Positions 17,335-26,894 are shown, numbered from the stretch's first letter. The stretch is 64,000 nt of DNA from Anaerofustis stercorihominis (GCA_015058295.1 SVCP01000005.1:1-64000); one strand, 5' to 3'. Translations and numbers: made by a program. Notes: generated by a model not told the origin, from the letters alone.

Positions 17335-19329
17335 ATGAAAGTAATTCTTGCGAAAAGTGCAGGTTTTTGCTTCGGAGTGAACAGAGCCGTGAAAAAAGCA
17401 AAGGAAGCTGCACGCGGTTGCCCGGCTCCCGTAAATACATACGGAGAGCTTATCCATAACAAAAGGGTCGTGGACGAACTGAAATCAGCGGGAGTAGGCG
17501 TTATACAGTCCCCGGATGAAATGACGGAGGGGACCATAATCATCCGTTCTCACGGCGTTTCGAAGGATGTTTTCGATAAAGTGCGTGAAAAAGGCCTTTA
17601 TCTTGTGGATGCTACCTGTCCGAAAGTAAAATCTGTACAAAATAAGGTTGAAAAATACCACAGTATGGGGTATAATATAGTGATAGTCGGGGACAGTACA
17701 CACCCGGAAGTCATCGGAGTCAACGGTTGGTGCGAAAACAGCGCATTTATCGTGGATTCACCATCACAGGCGGCAGGATATGTCAGTGAAAAGCCTGTCT
17801 GTGTGGTTGCTCAGACGACTATAATCAAAGATCTTTTTGATGAAGTCTGCGCAGAAATAACAAAAAACAATAAAGATGCGGTCATCTTCAATACGATCTG
17901 CTCCGCAACCTCCGAAAGACAGGAGGAGGCAAAATCTCTTGCGGCAGAATGTGATGCGATGATCGTTATCGGCGGAAAGAGCAGTTCCAACACAAAAAAG
18001 CTTGCTCAGTTATGCAGTATACATACCGATCGGGTCTACCTGATAGAGTCGGCGGATGATATAAACAAAGAAGAATTTTGCGACGTAGCTTCTGTGGGGA
18101 TTACCGCAGGGGCCTCGACTCCCTCGCAAGCAATCTCGGAGGTATTTAGGATTATGGACAACACCATGGAAAATTTCGAAAAATTATTGGATGAGTTTAA
18201 AACACTCAGAACCGGCGACATCGTAACCGGAGAAGTTATTGCTGTAAACGAAGCTGAAGTTTTCGTTAATATCGGATATAAATCAGACGGCGTAATCAAA
18301 AAATCAGAATTCATGAAAGACCTTTATGAATCTCTTCCGAACGTAGTAGCTATCGGCGATAAAGTTGAAGCTATGATCACAGAAATGAACGACGGTACAG
18401 GAAACGTTGCTCTTTCAAAGATCAAAGTTGACGAAATGGCAGCAATCAACGTTGTTGGCGAAAAATTCGAAGCTAAGGAACTCGTTAAAGGTAAGATCAC
18501 AAAGATCGTTAAAGGCGGCGTTATCGTAGACCTCGGATTCGCAACAGCATTCATGCCGGGCAACCAGTATGCTCTCAAATACATCGAAGATCTCAACACA
18601 CTTCTCGGAAAAGAAGTTGAAGGAAGAATCATCGAATTCGACAGAGAAAAGAACAGAGTTATCTTCTCAAGAAAAGTTGTTCTCGTTGAAGAAAGAAACA
18701 GAAGAAGAGCAGAAACAGAAGCTAAGAAAAATGCTGCTTTCTCTAAACTCGAGCTCGACAGCATCATCACAGCTCCCGTTAAAAACATCACAGACTTCGG
18801 TCTTTTCGTTGACCTTGACGGCGTAGATGGATTTGTACACGTGTCAGACCTTTCATGGAAGAGAATTTCTAACCCGAAAAAAGCTTTCAAAGTAGGCGAA
18901 GAAGTAACAGCAAGAGTTATCGAACTCGATGAAGCTAAATACAGAGTTAAACTCTCTATCAAGAACGTTACAAAAGAACCGTGGGTTGAATTCAACGAAA
19001 CATACAAAGTTGGCGACATCATTGATGTTAAGATCAAAAACATCGCTAAATTCGGCGCATTCGCTGAAATCCTTCCGATGGTAGAAGGTCTCATCCATGT
19101 TTCTAACATGGCATACGAAAAAGTTTCTTCACCGGACAGCGTTGTTAAAACAGGCGACATCGTAAGCGTTAAGATCATCGAAATCGACAACGAAGCAAGA
19201 AGAGTTGGTCTTTCAATCAAAGACACAATGCCGGCTCCGAAAAAACGCATCGAAACAGAAAAAGCTTACTACAAAGAAGATTCAAAAGTAACACTTGGAG
19301 ATCTCTTCAAAGATTACATGAACGAATAA
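17335..19329 (+). CDS. ispH: Fused HMBPP reductase (IspH) and ribosomal protein S1
   Basis: A 664-aa bifunctional protein. Residues 1-277 are IspH (LytB): Cys in GFCFGVNRAV, THPEVIGVNGWC, and the NTICSATSERQ segment hold the three Fe-S cysteines; SSSNTKKL and AGASTPSQAI complete the fold. IspH makes IPP and DMAPP in the MEP pathway. From about residue 290 there are four S1 RNA-binding domains (LRTGDIVTGEVI, LVKGKITKIVKGGVIV, SIITAPVKNITDFGLFV, VGDIIDVKIKNIAKFGAF). This fusion is known in clostridia. Codon use changes sharply near 18170: the S1 part uses the restricted set of highly expressed genes. An internal GGAGG (18138-18142) precedes an in-frame ATG at 18154. Confidence 0.96.
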   Translation: MKVILAKSAGFCFGVNRAVKKAKEAARGCPAPVNTYGELIHNKRVVDELKSAGVGVIQSPDEMTEGTIIIRSHGVSKDVFDKVREKGLYLVDATCPKVKSVQNKVEKYHSMGYNIVIVGDSTHPEVIGVNGWCENSAFIVDSPSQAAGYVSEKPVCVVAQTTIIKDLFDEVCAEITKNNKDAVIFNTICSATSERQEEAKSLAAECDAMIVIGGKSSSNTKKLAQLCSIHTDRVYLIESADDINKEEFCDVASVGITAGASTPSQAISEVFRIMDNTMENFEKLLDEFKTLRTGDIVTGEVIAVNEAEVFVNIGYKSDGVIKKSEFMKDLYESLPNVVAIGDKVEAMITEMNDGTGNVALSKIKVDEMAAINVVGEKFEAKELVKGKITKIVKGGVIVDLGFATAFMPGNQYALKYIEDLNTLLGKEVEGRIIEFDREKNRVIFSRKVVLVEERNRRRAETEAKKNAAFSKLELDSIITAPVKNITDFGLFVDLDGVDGFVHVSDLSWKRISNPKKAFKVGEEVTARVIELDEAKYRVKLSIKNVTKEPWVEFNETYKVGDIIDVKIKNIAKFGAFAEILPMVEGLIHVSNMAYEKVSSPDSVVKTGDIVSVKIIEIDNEARRVGLSIKDTMPAPKKRIETEKAYYKEDSKVTLGDLFKDYMNE

Positions 19330-19336
19330 TCTCTAA

Positions 19337-19366
19337 AAAAACTGCCTTCGGGCAGTTTTTTTTATT
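19337..19366 (+). terminator. Terminator after ispH/rpsA
   Basis: AAAAACTGCC (19337-19346) pairs with GGCAGTTTTT (19351-19360), TTCG loop, long T-run. Confidence 0.9.
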
Positions 19367-19432
19367 TTCAGTATCTTTGTGAAAATTGCTATGCAAAAAA
19401 TGTTTTTAAAGAACAGAGCTGTATTATTTTTC

Positions 19433-19462
19433 TTGACAATATAATTCATATTAAATTAGAAT
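19433..19462 (+). promoter_or_regulatory. Promoter of the surface-protein gene
   Basis: TTGACA (19433-19438), 18-bp spacer, TAGAAT (19457-19462). Confidence 0.65.
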
Positions 19463-19520
19463 GTATGTAAATATTACAATGAATTACTTATAATGAACTA
19501 AACACATGAAGGGAGAGTAC

Positions 19521-21947
19521 ATGGGTAAAGACAGTTATCAGGAATTTCACCATGGTGAGAGAGAATACTGCCGTGAATCCGGGCCGTTAAAAAGAAAAAA
19601 GATCGGATTTACATCTGCATCAGCACTTGCAAGCGGACTTGAACTTGTTTCGGCTGCTGTTGTGATGACTGCTGTGGTTGCTGTCTGCATTGCATTTACC
19701 TTCGTGTCGGGGCTTGTTTCCGTCGGAACGAATAATGCTGTTGTTAGGATGCGTTACAACAGTCTGCCGGAAGATGTGAGCATAAGGTATGTTCTTACTC
19801 TTGAAGACGACGGAGATATCGTATACAGCGGGACAGTGGGCGGCGGTCAGAAAAGGCTGAATCTGACAGGGCTTGACGAGGAGACTTCGTATATAATTTC
19901 ATTCTACCGCTCGGACAACGGTGACAAGCTTGATGAAACGAGATTCACCACCGGTGGAAACGATATGCCTGATGTACCTCCTGCAGATGATCCTCCTGTA
20001 ACCGTACCTGAAGATGATATTCCACCTTCGGATAATGATCCTGCAGTTATGCCGGAGGCAAACGACCGGGACAAAGATGAGGAAGATATCCCGGCTGATA
20101 AACCAACGGAAGACGACAAAGACGAGGAAGATATCCCGGCTGATAAACCAACGGAAGACGACAAAGACGAGGAAGATATCCCGACTGATAAACCAACGGA
20201 AGACGATAAAGACGAAGGGGAAGATGTTCCCGGTGATATTATTCCGGAAGAACCGAAAACAGCCCCGGTCGCATTGCCTGTACAGGTGAAGTCAGCCGAA
20301 AAGGTATATGATTCTTCGCAAAATGTACTCGGATACGAAATAACGGAAATTCATACATTTGAAAATGTGGAAGATGAAGATTACACTGTCGTAATTACTT
20401 ACTCCGGAAACGAGGTAAGTGCATATGAAGCTGTTTATGACAGTGAGAACAAGACCCTCACCGTAACATTTACCGGTGCACCTACGGATTTCGGACAAAC
20501 AGCACACAGCAGTGTTTCGGTATCAAACGAAGGCGGAACTGCTGTAAGTGAAAATTCTGTTACGACACCGAATCTCGAAAGCATGAACTTCACTGTTACC
20601 GGTGACGGAAACGGAACGTTTACATATCTCGTTGAAGGTAAGATAAATATGCCGAGTGTGGGAAATGCAGTAGCTGATATAAGCATATATCCGGATATTT
20701 ACGAAGCAAGCGATGACAGTGAATTTATGCAGATGAGGTCATTCTCATATGATGTCACTTCCGGAGAATATTCAGCATCATTCAGTGCATATCACGGCGA
20801 ACCGGGAATTGTTTTTGAAGCGCTTGCGAGTGCAGGCTGTTCATGGAGCATTGATGAGAACGCACATATTCCTCAGCAGGTGCTTGAAAGTACCGAGAAG
20901 TATGTATCGGAAGGTATCAGATTCATGAATTACAGAGGACCGGGCGGAGATATAAGGTATGACGTGGAGGCAACATTCCTTACTCCGGATATTGCATCGG
21001 TTAAAAATGCACAGTTCGTCTGGGAACTGCTGCCGTTTGATACGGAATTCGGCTCAAGCGGAAGTTCATATGTTACAGATGTATTCGAGGCAACTTCTGT
21101 AGAATTCGATCCGCAGACAGGATATGCCAAAGCAGTGTTCGAAATGTCGGACGAGAATGATGCATACGGCATGGGGCTGAGTGCTCAGGGTGATGAATAC
21201 AGATGGACAGTAAATCTTGAGTATACGGATTCCGCCGGCACTGTTGTAAGTACACCTGATTGTATTGCGAAGATCAGTTTCCCATACGCAATAATTGCCG
21301 ATATGAGAAGCGTTTCATACAGCCTCGGAGAAAACTTATATGTAGATTTCACGTATGAGCGTACATTTACGGAGTTTTATGACGGTGAATTGTATGTAAG
21401 TAAATCGAGAATTTACCTGAGTCCGACTTCATGGTCATTCGTCGGCGAACCTGAAGTAAAAGTTGACGGAAATGTTGTGACGATCAGTGGGACCATAACA
21501 GGGACAGAACCGACAGACACCGGCCTGCAGGTGAATTGCGACTGGATAGTAGACGGACAGATCATTGAGGTAGGCTATATCGGTTCGTCGATTACAACAT
21601 CCGTATTTCCGACGGACCCGACGATGAGTTATGACGAAAATACAGCGCAGTATGTGGAAACTCACAGGTTTGAAAATGTGGAGGAAAATTACAGCTATCA
21701 CAATTATGTGAGTATAAGTACTGCGGACGGAAACGAATACACGGTCATTTACGATGAACAGGCTGTTACTACAGATCCGACCGGCTGTGTTGTTGTTGAA
21801 TGGCTTGATGAAAACGGTGATACGGTGGTTACTGTAAGAAGAAACGCTGCTTCTGCAGGAGATGAAACAGTTGTCAGACACTATATGTGGGATGAACTCA
21901 ACTATGCACGAAGTACGTTTACATACGATAGCTCGGATATACAATGA
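19521..21947 (+). CDS. Large membrane-anchored surface protein with acidic repeat linker
   Basis: An 808-aa protein. Residues 1-35 are cytoplasmic and charged; a membrane segment follows (about 40-72, Ala/Val-rich), with no signal peptidase site evident, giving a type II topology. A beta-sandwich-like stretch (about 75-140) resembles a fibronectin-like module (GLDEETSYIISFYRSDNG). Then comes an Asp/Pro/Glu-rich linker containing three 15-residue repeats (DKDEEDIPADKPTED). The remaining 550 residues are beta-rich, in several Ig-like units, two of which start with similar strands (EITEIHTFENVEDEDY and VETHRFENVEENY). No sorting motif is seen. Start at 19521 has AGGGAG upstream. Function unknown, probably cell-surface interaction. 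MscS follows 38 bp later. Confidence 0.8.
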   Translation: MGKDSYQEFHHGEREYCRESGPLKRKKIGFTSASALASGLELVSAAVVMTAVVAVCIAFTFVSGLVSVGTNNAVVRMRYNSLPEDVSIRYVLTLEDDGDIVYSGTVGGGQKRLNLTGLDEETSYIISFYRSDNGDKLDETRFTTGGNDMPDVPPADDPPVTVPEDDIPPSDNDPAVMPEANDRDKDEEDIPADKPTEDDKDEEDIPADKPTEDDKDEEDIPTDKPTEDDKDEGEDVPGDIIPEEPKTAPVALPVQVKSAEKVYDSSQNVLGYEITEIHTFENVEDEDYTVVITYSGNEVSAYEAVYDSENKTLTVTFTGAPTDFGQTAHSSVSVSNEGGTAVSENSVTTPNLESMNFTVTGDGNGTFTYLVEGKINMPSVGNAVADISIYPDIYEASDDSEFMQMRSFSYDVTSGEYSASFSAYHGEPGIVFEALASAGCSWSIDENAHIPQQVLESTEKYVSEGIRFMNYRGPGGDIRYDVEATFLTPDIASVKNAQFVWELLPFDTEFGSSGSSYVTDVFEATSVEFDPQTGYAKAVFEMSDENDAYGMGLSAQGDEYRWTVNLEYTDSAGTVVSTPDCIAKISFPYAIIADMRSVSYSLGENLYVDFTYERTFTEFYDGELYVSKSRIYLSPTSWSFVGEPEVKVDGNVVTISGTITGTEPTDTGLQVNCDWIVDGQIIEVGYIGSSITTSVFPTDPTMSYDENTAQYVETHRFENVEENYSYHNYVSISTADGNEYTVIYDEQAVTTDPTGCVVVEWLDENGDTVVTVRRNAASAGDETVVRHYMWDELNYARSTFTYDSSDIQ
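20070..20204 (+). repeat. Three 45-bp tandem repeats inside the surface-protein gene
   Basis: Period 45 bp (20070-20114, 20115-20159, 20160-20204), nearly identical, plus a partial fourth unit. Each encodes 15 acidic, Pro-containing residues. Recent slippage-type expansion of a linker. Confidence 0.93.
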
Positions 21948-21985
21948 TGAAATCCGATATGAATATAAATAAAAAAGGAGTAAAT

Positions 21986-22912
21986 ATGAAAAAAAACAAT
22001 AAACTTGTTCTTATAGCAGTTCTTGCAATAGTATTTCTTGTCCTCGTGAATCCGGGTATCAACCCTGTTCTGAGCGATACTATGAAGCAGGATATCAGCC
22101 TCGGCATTTCCGAAGCATTCGGAGGATTATTCTCAAGTGCAGGAGTTTTGTCTGTGGCAAAACTCATCACTGCAGCAGCCGTTGTGGTGTTTGTGTGGCT
22201 TGTATGTACGGTAATATGCTTTATCCTCGGAGGAATGGAAAAGAAAGGCGGACAAAAAAGCTCAATGGCAGGCCTCTTCGGCAGCCTCACGAAGTTCGTG
22301 TGTGCGATCATCGCATTGGTGTGGGCACTCGGTGTTCTTGGAGTAAATGTGGCCGGGATTTTTGCTTCTCTCGGAATCGCATCTCTCATAATCGGCTTCG
22401 GTGCGCAGAGTCTTATTGAAGATGCTATTACCGGAATATTCATTATCTTCGAAGGTCAGTATAACGTCGGGGACATCATCGTTCTTGATGAATTCCGTGG
22501 TACAGTGAGAAAGATCGGTGTGAGAACAACAAGTATCGAAGACAGCGGCGGAAACCTGAAGATCGTAAATAACTCCGATATCAGAAACCTCCAGAACCGC
22601 TCAAGAAACGTTTCCGTTGCAGTGTGCGATGTAGGTATCTCATATGACGAAGACATCAACCGTGTTGAAGATGTCATTAAAAATAATATCGACGATATTT
22701 ACAGAAGAAACAAAAACATATTCCTTTCAGCACCGAAATATGCAGGTGTGGAAACGCTCGCAGATTCATGCGTTGTGCTTCGTCTGACTGTTGATGTTAC
22801 GGAAGAAAATTTCTTTGTAGGCAAGAGACTCCTCAACAAAGAAATCAAACTTTTATTTGATGCAAACAACATCGAAATACCTTTCAGCCAGCTTGTTGTT
22901 CACAATGCATAG
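21986..22912 (+). CDS. Small-conductance mechanosensitive channel, MscS family
   Basis: A 308-aa membrane protein. Three hydrophobic segments occupy about residues 6-135; the pore-lining third helix and its exit contain LGVNVAGIFASLGIASLIIGFGAQSLIEDAI, the MscS signature, and the beta domain begins with IFIIFEGQYNVGDIIVLDEFRGTVRKIGVRTT. It opens under hypo-osmotic tension to release solutes. Start at 21986 is supported by AAAGGAG. It probably shares a transcript with the surface-protein gene. Confidence 0.95.
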   Translation: MKKNNKLVLIAVLAIVFLVLVNPGINPVLSDTMKQDISLGISEAFGGLFSSAGVLSVAKLITAAAVVVFVWLVCTVICFILGGMEKKGGQKSSMAGLFGSLTKFVCAIIALVWALGVLGVNVAGIFASLGIASLIIGFGAQSLIEDAITGIFIIFEGQYNVGDIIVLDEFRGTVRKIGVRTTSIEDSGGNLKIVNNSDIRNLQNRSRNVSVAVCDVGISYDEDINRVEDVIKNNIDDIYRRNKNIFLSAPKYAGVETLADSCVVLRLTVDVTEENFFVGKRLLNKEIKLLFDANNIEIPFSQLVVHNA

Positions 22913-22950
22913 ACAAATACAAAACCCCCAAAGATTTTTTGAAGGTTTGA

Positions 22951-22976
22951 GACCTCATCTTCCGATGAGGTCTTTT
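22951..22976 (+). terminator. Terminator after mscS
   Basis: GACCTCATC (22951-22959) pairs with GATGAGGTC (22964-22972), loop TTCC, then TTTT. Confidence 0.85.
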
Positions 22977-22988
22977 GTTGCGCTTTTT

Positions 22989-23016
22989 ACAAAAAAAGAC
23001 GGTGAAAACCGTCTTT
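22989..23016 (-). terminator. Terminator after recA
   Basis: AAAGACGGT (22995-23003) pairs with ACCGTCTTT (23008-23016); on the minus strand it ends in seven T. Confidence 0.85.
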
Positions 23017-23026
23017 ACAATATGTA

Positions 23027-24052
23027 TTATTCTTCTGTTGCATCATCGTCCGCATCCGGTGCAGGTGTTCCTCTGAGGGCGGCACGGACTTTTGCATCGA
23101 CTTCTTCCATTATATCGGGGTTTTCCGTAAGATATTTCTTTGCGTTTTCTCTGCCTTGTCCGATCTTCTGTCCTTCGTAGGCATACCATGAGCCGGATTT
23201 TTCGATTATTCCGATATTTGTCGCCATATCGATGAGGTCCCCTTCACGTGAGATTCCCACACCGTAGATAATATCGAATTCTGCGGTTTTGAACGGGGGA
23301 GCAACTTTATTCTTTACTATTTTGACTTTTGTTCTGTTTCCGAAGACTTCCGTTCCGTTTTTGAGAGTGTCACTTCTTCTTACGTCCATTCTTACGGATG
23401 CGTAGTATTTAAGCGCATTTCCGCCTGTTGTGACTTCCGGATTTCCGAATACGACTCCTATCTTTGAGCGGAGCTGGTTAATGAAGACTACGGTTGTTCT
23501 CGTTCTGCTGATGACTGCTGTAAGTTTTCTGAGCGCCTTTGACATAAGTCTTGCGTGCGCGCCCATTGTGGCATCTCCCATTTCTCCTTCGATTTCTGCT
23601 TTCGGTACGAGAGCCGCAACGGAGTCGATTACGATAACATCAATGGCAGAGCTTCTTACAAGTGCTTCGCAGATCTCGAGCGCCTGTTCACCTGTGTCAG
23701 GCTGAGATACGATGAGTTCGTCGATGTCTACTCCGATATTTTCCGCATAAACCGGATCCAGTGCGTGTTCCGCATCAATGAATGCGGCGATGCCGCCGTT
23801 TTTCTGTGCTTCCGCAACGATGTGAAGAGCTACTGTGGTTTTACCCGAAGATTCCGGGCCGTATATTTCAACAACTCTTCCTCTCGGAACTCCTCCAACT
23901 CCGAGGGCGTGGTCCAGTGAGATTGATGATGTGGAAATAACTTCGACAGATGCGTCAGCCTGTTCCCCGAGTTTCATTACGGAGCCTTTTCCGTAAGCTT
24001 TTTCTATACTTTTCAGCGCCGCTTCCAGCGATTTTTGTTTTTCGTTATCCAT
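23027..24052 (-). CDS. recA: Recombinase RecA
   Basis: A 341-aa protein of normal length. Walker [10 protein letters not shown] (about 64-72), Walker [11 protein letters not shown], the L1 loop with [16 protein letters not shown] and the L2 region [22 protein letters not shown] are all present. RecA forms filaments on ssDNA for recombination and SOS induction. It has its own promoter and a LexA-type box, and lies after ogt and pncC on the same strand, the latter being the common cinA-recA neighbourhood. Confidence 0.98.
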   Translation of the reverse strand: MDNEKQKSLEAALKSIEKAYGKGSVMKLGEQADASVEVISTSSISLDHALGVGGVPRGRVVEIYGPESSGKTTVALHIVAEAQKNGGIAAFIDAEHALDPVYAENIGVDIDELIVSQPDTGEQALEICEALVRSSAIDVIVIDSVAALVPKAEIEGEMGDATMGAHARLMSKALRKLTAVISRTRTTVVFINQLRSKIGVVFGNPEVTTGGNALKYYASVRMDVRRSDTLKNGTEVFGNRTKVKIVKNKVAPPFKTAEFDIIYGVGISREGDLIDMATNIGIIEKSGSWYAYEGQKIGQGRENAKKYLTENPDIMEEVDAKVRAALRGTPAPDADDDATEE

Positions 24053-24081
24053 AAGCGTCCTTCTTTCCTCAAAGATTTGTT

Positions 24082-24095
24082 CGAATGTATGTTTG
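24082..24095. promoter_or_regulatory. LexA (SOS) operator-like box before recA
   Basis: The sequence CGAATGTATGTTTG matches the Gram-positive SOS box CGAACNNNNGTTYG with one mismatch in the left half. It sits just downstream of the recA -10 element, a position suitable for repression. Confidence 0.6.
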
Positions 24096-24100
24096 ATATA

Positions 24101-24129
24101 ATTATAAGCTATATTTGCTGCTCAGTCAA
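24101..24129 (-). promoter_or_regulatory. recA promoter
   Basis: Minus-strand TTGACT (24124-24129), 17-bp spacer, TATAAT (24101-24106). It lies between pncC and recA, so recA can be induced independently. Confidence 0.75.
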
Positions 24130-24140
24130 GTATTTTTGTT

Positions 24141-24611
24141 TTATAGTTGCTCAGTAAGTGAAATCAGCTCTTTGATTGCGGTATTTACGCATTGTTCTCT
24201 TACGGAGTTTCTGTCTCCATTATATATATTTGCAAAAATTTTCGTTTTTCCTTTAAAAAATATGCAGATATAAGCACTTCCCACAGGATTTTTATCTGTT
24301 CCTCCGCCGGGGCCTGCGTATCCGGTGAAGCTGACTGCGATCTCGCTTTTAAAAAGCTTTGCGGCGCCACGGGCCATTTCTTCGGCACATTCTTTGCTTA
24401 CTTCCGTATATTTTTCAATTGTCTCTTTCTTTACTCCAAGAACATTCATCTTCACATCATTGATATAGCTGACTATACATCCGTTCACTGCGGCAGATGA
24501 GCCGGGAATATCTGTCAGCGTTTTTGAGAACAGTCCTCCTGTGAGGGATTCCGCAGACGATATGTGAAGATTATTCTTTGTAAGCAGTTCAATAAGGTAT
24601 TTTGCTCTCAT
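24141..24611 (-). CDS. pncC: CinA C-terminal-domain protein (nicotinamide-nucleotide amidohydrolase)
   Basis: A 156-aa stand-alone CinA C-terminal domain. The family motifs AESLTGGLFSKTLTDIPGSS (about 20-39) and FTGYAGPGGGTDKNPVGSAYI (about 105-125) are clear. PncC deamidates NMN, recycling it into NAD. The N-terminal MoCF-like domain of full-length CinA is missing, as in E. coli YgaD. AAGGAAC precedes the ATG. It follows ogt by 12 bp and precedes recA. Confidence 0.92.
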   Translation of the reverse strand: MRAKYLIELLTKNNLHISSAESLTGGLFSKTLTDIPGSSAAVNGCIVSYINDVKMNVLGVKKETIEKYTEVSKECAEEMARGAAKLFKSEIAVSFTGYAGPGGGTDKNPVGSAYICIFFKGKTKIFANIYNGDRNSVREQCVNTAIKELISLTEQL

Positions 24612-24623
24612 ATGGTTTGTTCC

Positions 24624-25091
24624 TTAATCAAAATATATCCCTTCAATATTCATCAGCATTTTTTTCATATCTTCACCGATAGCAAACCCGAATTTATTTT
24701 CTGATGCACCCACAACTCTGTGGCATGGGATAAGTATGAGCATGGGATTTTTGTTCAGCGCATTTCCCACAGCCCTTGCGAGATTTTTGTTCCCCAGACT
24801 CTGTGCAATATCTCCGTATGTCATACTCTCACCGTAAGGTATGCGGGAAGTGATTTCCCACACTTTTTTCTGAAATTCCGTTCCTTCGGGAAAGATGGGA
24901 ATATCAAAATTTATGCGTTCTCCCCTGAAATACTCCCGGAGGCATTTCGCTGTCATATCTGAAATATAGTTTTTCTCTTCGGAAGAGTATGGCAATGTCT
25001 TTTTACCTATGAATATATCCGTAATCTTATCATCTTTTACGGCAATTCCGAAGGTAAGACCTTGTATATCATAATACCATAATTTTTTCAT
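24624..25091 (-). CDS. ogt: Methylated-DNA--protein-cysteine methyltransferase
   Basis: A 155-aa protein with the acceptor-cysteine motif LIPCHRVVGASENKFGFAIG near residue 120 and the helix-turn-helix region VWEITSRIPYGESMTYGDIA. It repairs O6-alkylguanine by suicidal transfer. An in-frame ATG at 25118 would add nine residues; neither start has a good ribosome binding site, and 25091 (MKKLWYYDIQG) fits the family N-terminus better. First gene of the ogt-pncC cluster before recA. Confidence 0.93.
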   Translation of the reverse strand: MKKLWYYDIQGLTFGIAVKDDKITDIFIGKKTLPYSSEEKNYISDMTAKCLREYFRGERINFDIPIFPEGTEFQKKVWEITSRIPYGESMTYGDIAQSLGNKNLARAVGNALNKNPMLILIPCHRVVGASENKFGFAIGEDMKKMLMNIEGIYFD

Positions 25092-25192
25092 TGTGTATCC
25101 GACAAATGTATTTTTCATTCAGATACTATCACAATTTTTCAATCATGGCAAATTATTTTCAATGCAAAAGGTATTATATATTATTGCAATGC

Positions 25193-25221
25193 TTGATTTG
25201 ATGCGATATTTGTAATATAAT
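25193..25221 (+). promoter_or_regulatory. Promoter of the PPOX-family gene
   Basis: TTGATT (25193-25198), 17-bp spacer, TATAAT (25216-25221). Confidence 0.7.
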
Positions 25222-25275
25222 ATCATCAGGTTGCTATGCAACAAGTGTGGCAAAAATATTTTTAAGGAGAAAGCA

Positions 25276-25668
25276 ATGAAACAGGTATATGAATTTCTTA
25301 AAGAAGCAAAAACTTATTATCTTGCAACTGTAGAAGGCGATCAGCCGAGAGTCCGCCCTTTCGGAACAGTAAATATTTTCGAAGACAAACTCTATATCCA
25401 GACAGGAAAAGTAAAACCCTGCTCAAAACAGATGGCCGAAAATCCGAAGGTTGAAATCAGCGCTATGGCAGGCGGAAGATGGATCAGAATTGAAGCTACA
25501 ATGGTAAACGATGACAGATTCGAAGCTAAGGATTCAATGCTTGATGCATATCCGCACCTGAGAAAACAGTATGATCCGGCAGACGACAACACACAGGTTC
25601 TTTACATGAAAGATGCAACGGCAACAATCTGCTCATTCACAGCAGAACCGGTTGTAATCAAATTCTAA
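25276..25668 (+). CDS. Pyridoxamine 5'-phosphate oxidase-like flavin-binding protein
   Basis: A 130-aa split-barrel protein: YYLATVEGDQPRVRPFGTVNIFEDKLYIQTGKVKPCSKQM is typical of small PPOX-like FMN- or F420-binding proteins of anaerobes (often called NimC/NimA-like). The highly biased codon use (AAA, ACA, AGA, ATC) suggests high expression. AAGGAG precedes the ATG at 25276. Monocistronic with its own terminator. Substrate unknown. Confidence 0.88.
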   Translation: MKQVYEFLKEAKTYYLATVEGDQPRVRPFGTVNIFEDKLYIQTGKVKPCSKQMAENPKVEISAMAGGRWIRIEATMVNDDRFEAKDSMLDAYPHLRKQYDPADDNTQVLYMKDATATICSFTAEPVVIKF

Positions 25669-25688
25669 ACGCTATACATCATTTCGAA

Positions 25689-25722
25689 GGATTGCCGGGG
25701 AAATTCTCCGGCAGTCTTTTTA
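25689..25722 (+). terminator. Terminator after PPOX-family gene
   Basis: A GATTGCCGGGG arm pairs with CTCCGGCAGTC, followed by five T. Confidence 0.8.
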
Positions 25723-25877
25723 TTTGTGTCCGGGCAGGCAAATGTGATTATGTCACAGAAAAATTTCACAAAAATATAATATAATTCATTATACTATTGC
25801 TAACGGGCAATCAAAAATGTAAAATATATGCTGTTGCAAAAAGAAAACAGCAGCATTATATTAACGGAGGAAAAATA

Positions 25878-26894
25878 ATGAAACTCAGAAAAACACTCTC
25901 AATCGTGCTTGCAGTAATGATGATGCTTGCACTCGTCGCAGGATGCGGCGGAAAAGATGACACAAACAACAACGATACTCCGGACACAGGTGCACAGGGC
26001 GCTGTGAAAACAGGTGTATCAATCGTTGCAAGTGTTGCATCAAGCAAAGATGCTGAACTCGCTCAGACAGACGTGACTGTTGTTGCGGTAACAGTCGATG
26101 ACAACGGTGTTATCGATGACTGCGTGATCGATGTTATCCAGGCAAAAGTAAACTTCGATGCAACAGGCACAATCACAACAGACCTCTCAGCTACATTCCC
26201 CTCAAAGAACGAACTCGGTTCAGCATACGGAATGGTAAAAGCAAGCAAGATCGGCAAGGAATGGAACGAACAGGCTCAGGCATTTGCTGATTATGTTGTT
26301 GGTAAAACAGTTGCTGAAGTAAAAGGCATCAAAGTTGAAGGCGGAAAAGCCACAGATGCAGACATTGCTTCTTCAGTAACAATTTCTGTAGGTGATTTCA
26401 TCACAGGTATCGAAGCAGCTGTAAACAATGCGGCTCACCTTGGCGCACAGAAAGGCGATGAACTCAGAGTTGAAAGCATCACAACAATTGCAAAGAGCAC
26501 AAATGCAGCAGCTGATGCAGAAGGTCTTGCACAGGCATACGCAACAATCACAGCTCTCACAGCAAAAGACGAAACTATCACAAGCTGCATTATCGATGCG
26601 GTTCAGGCAGATGTCAAATTCGACGCAACAGGCAAGATCACATCAGATCTTAATGCTGTAATCAAGACAAAGAACGAACTTGCAGATGCATACGGAATGA
26701 AAAAAGCAAGCAAGATCGGTAAAGAATGGAACGAACAGGCTCAGGCATTTGCAGCATATGTAACAGGCAAAACATTCTCTCAGGCAGCAGGTATTGCTGT
26801 TGAAGGCGGAAAAGCAACAGATGCTGACCTCGCTTCTTCAGTAACTATCTCTGTAGGCGATTTCCTCGCTCTTATTGCGAAAGCAGCAAAATAA
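25878..26894 (+). CDS. Lipoprotein with two tandem FMN-bind-like domains
   Basis: A 338-aa lipoprotein with lipobox LALVAGC (Cys about residue 24). After a short acidic linker, two homologous units of about 140 residues follow, sharing GKEWNEQAQAFA-YV-GKT, (K/A)VEGGKATDAD(I/L)ASSVTISVGDF and V(N/K)FDATG(T/K)IT(T/S)DL. The architecture resembles COG4939-type membrane-anchored lipoproteins. It is 3 bp upstream of apbE, an FMN transferase, so covalent flavinylation and a role in extracytoplasmic electron transfer are plausible but inferred; a FDATG motif in each unit could be the acceptor threonine. Codon use indicates strong expression. ACGGAGG lies before the start. Confidence 0.8.
   Translation: MKLRKTLSIVLAVMMMLALVAGCGGKDDTNNNDTPDTGAQGAVKTGVSIVASVASSKDAELAQTDVTVVAVTVDDNGVIDDCVIDVIQAKVNFDATGTITTDLSATFPSKNELGSAYGMVKASKIGKEWNEQAQAFADYVVGKTVAEVKGIKVEGGKATDADIASSVTISVGDFITGIEAAVNNAAHLGAQKGDELRVESITTIAKSTNAAADAEGLAQAYATITALTAKDETITSCIIDAVQADVKFDATGKITSDLNAVIKTKNELADAYGMKKASKIGKEWNEQAQAFAAYVTGKTFSQAAGIAVEGGKATDADLASSVTISVGDFLALIAKAAK

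Noticed and set aside
18324-19250. 308-codon minus-strand frame opposite the S1 domains
   Set aside because: Antisense artefact of codon-biased S1 sequence.
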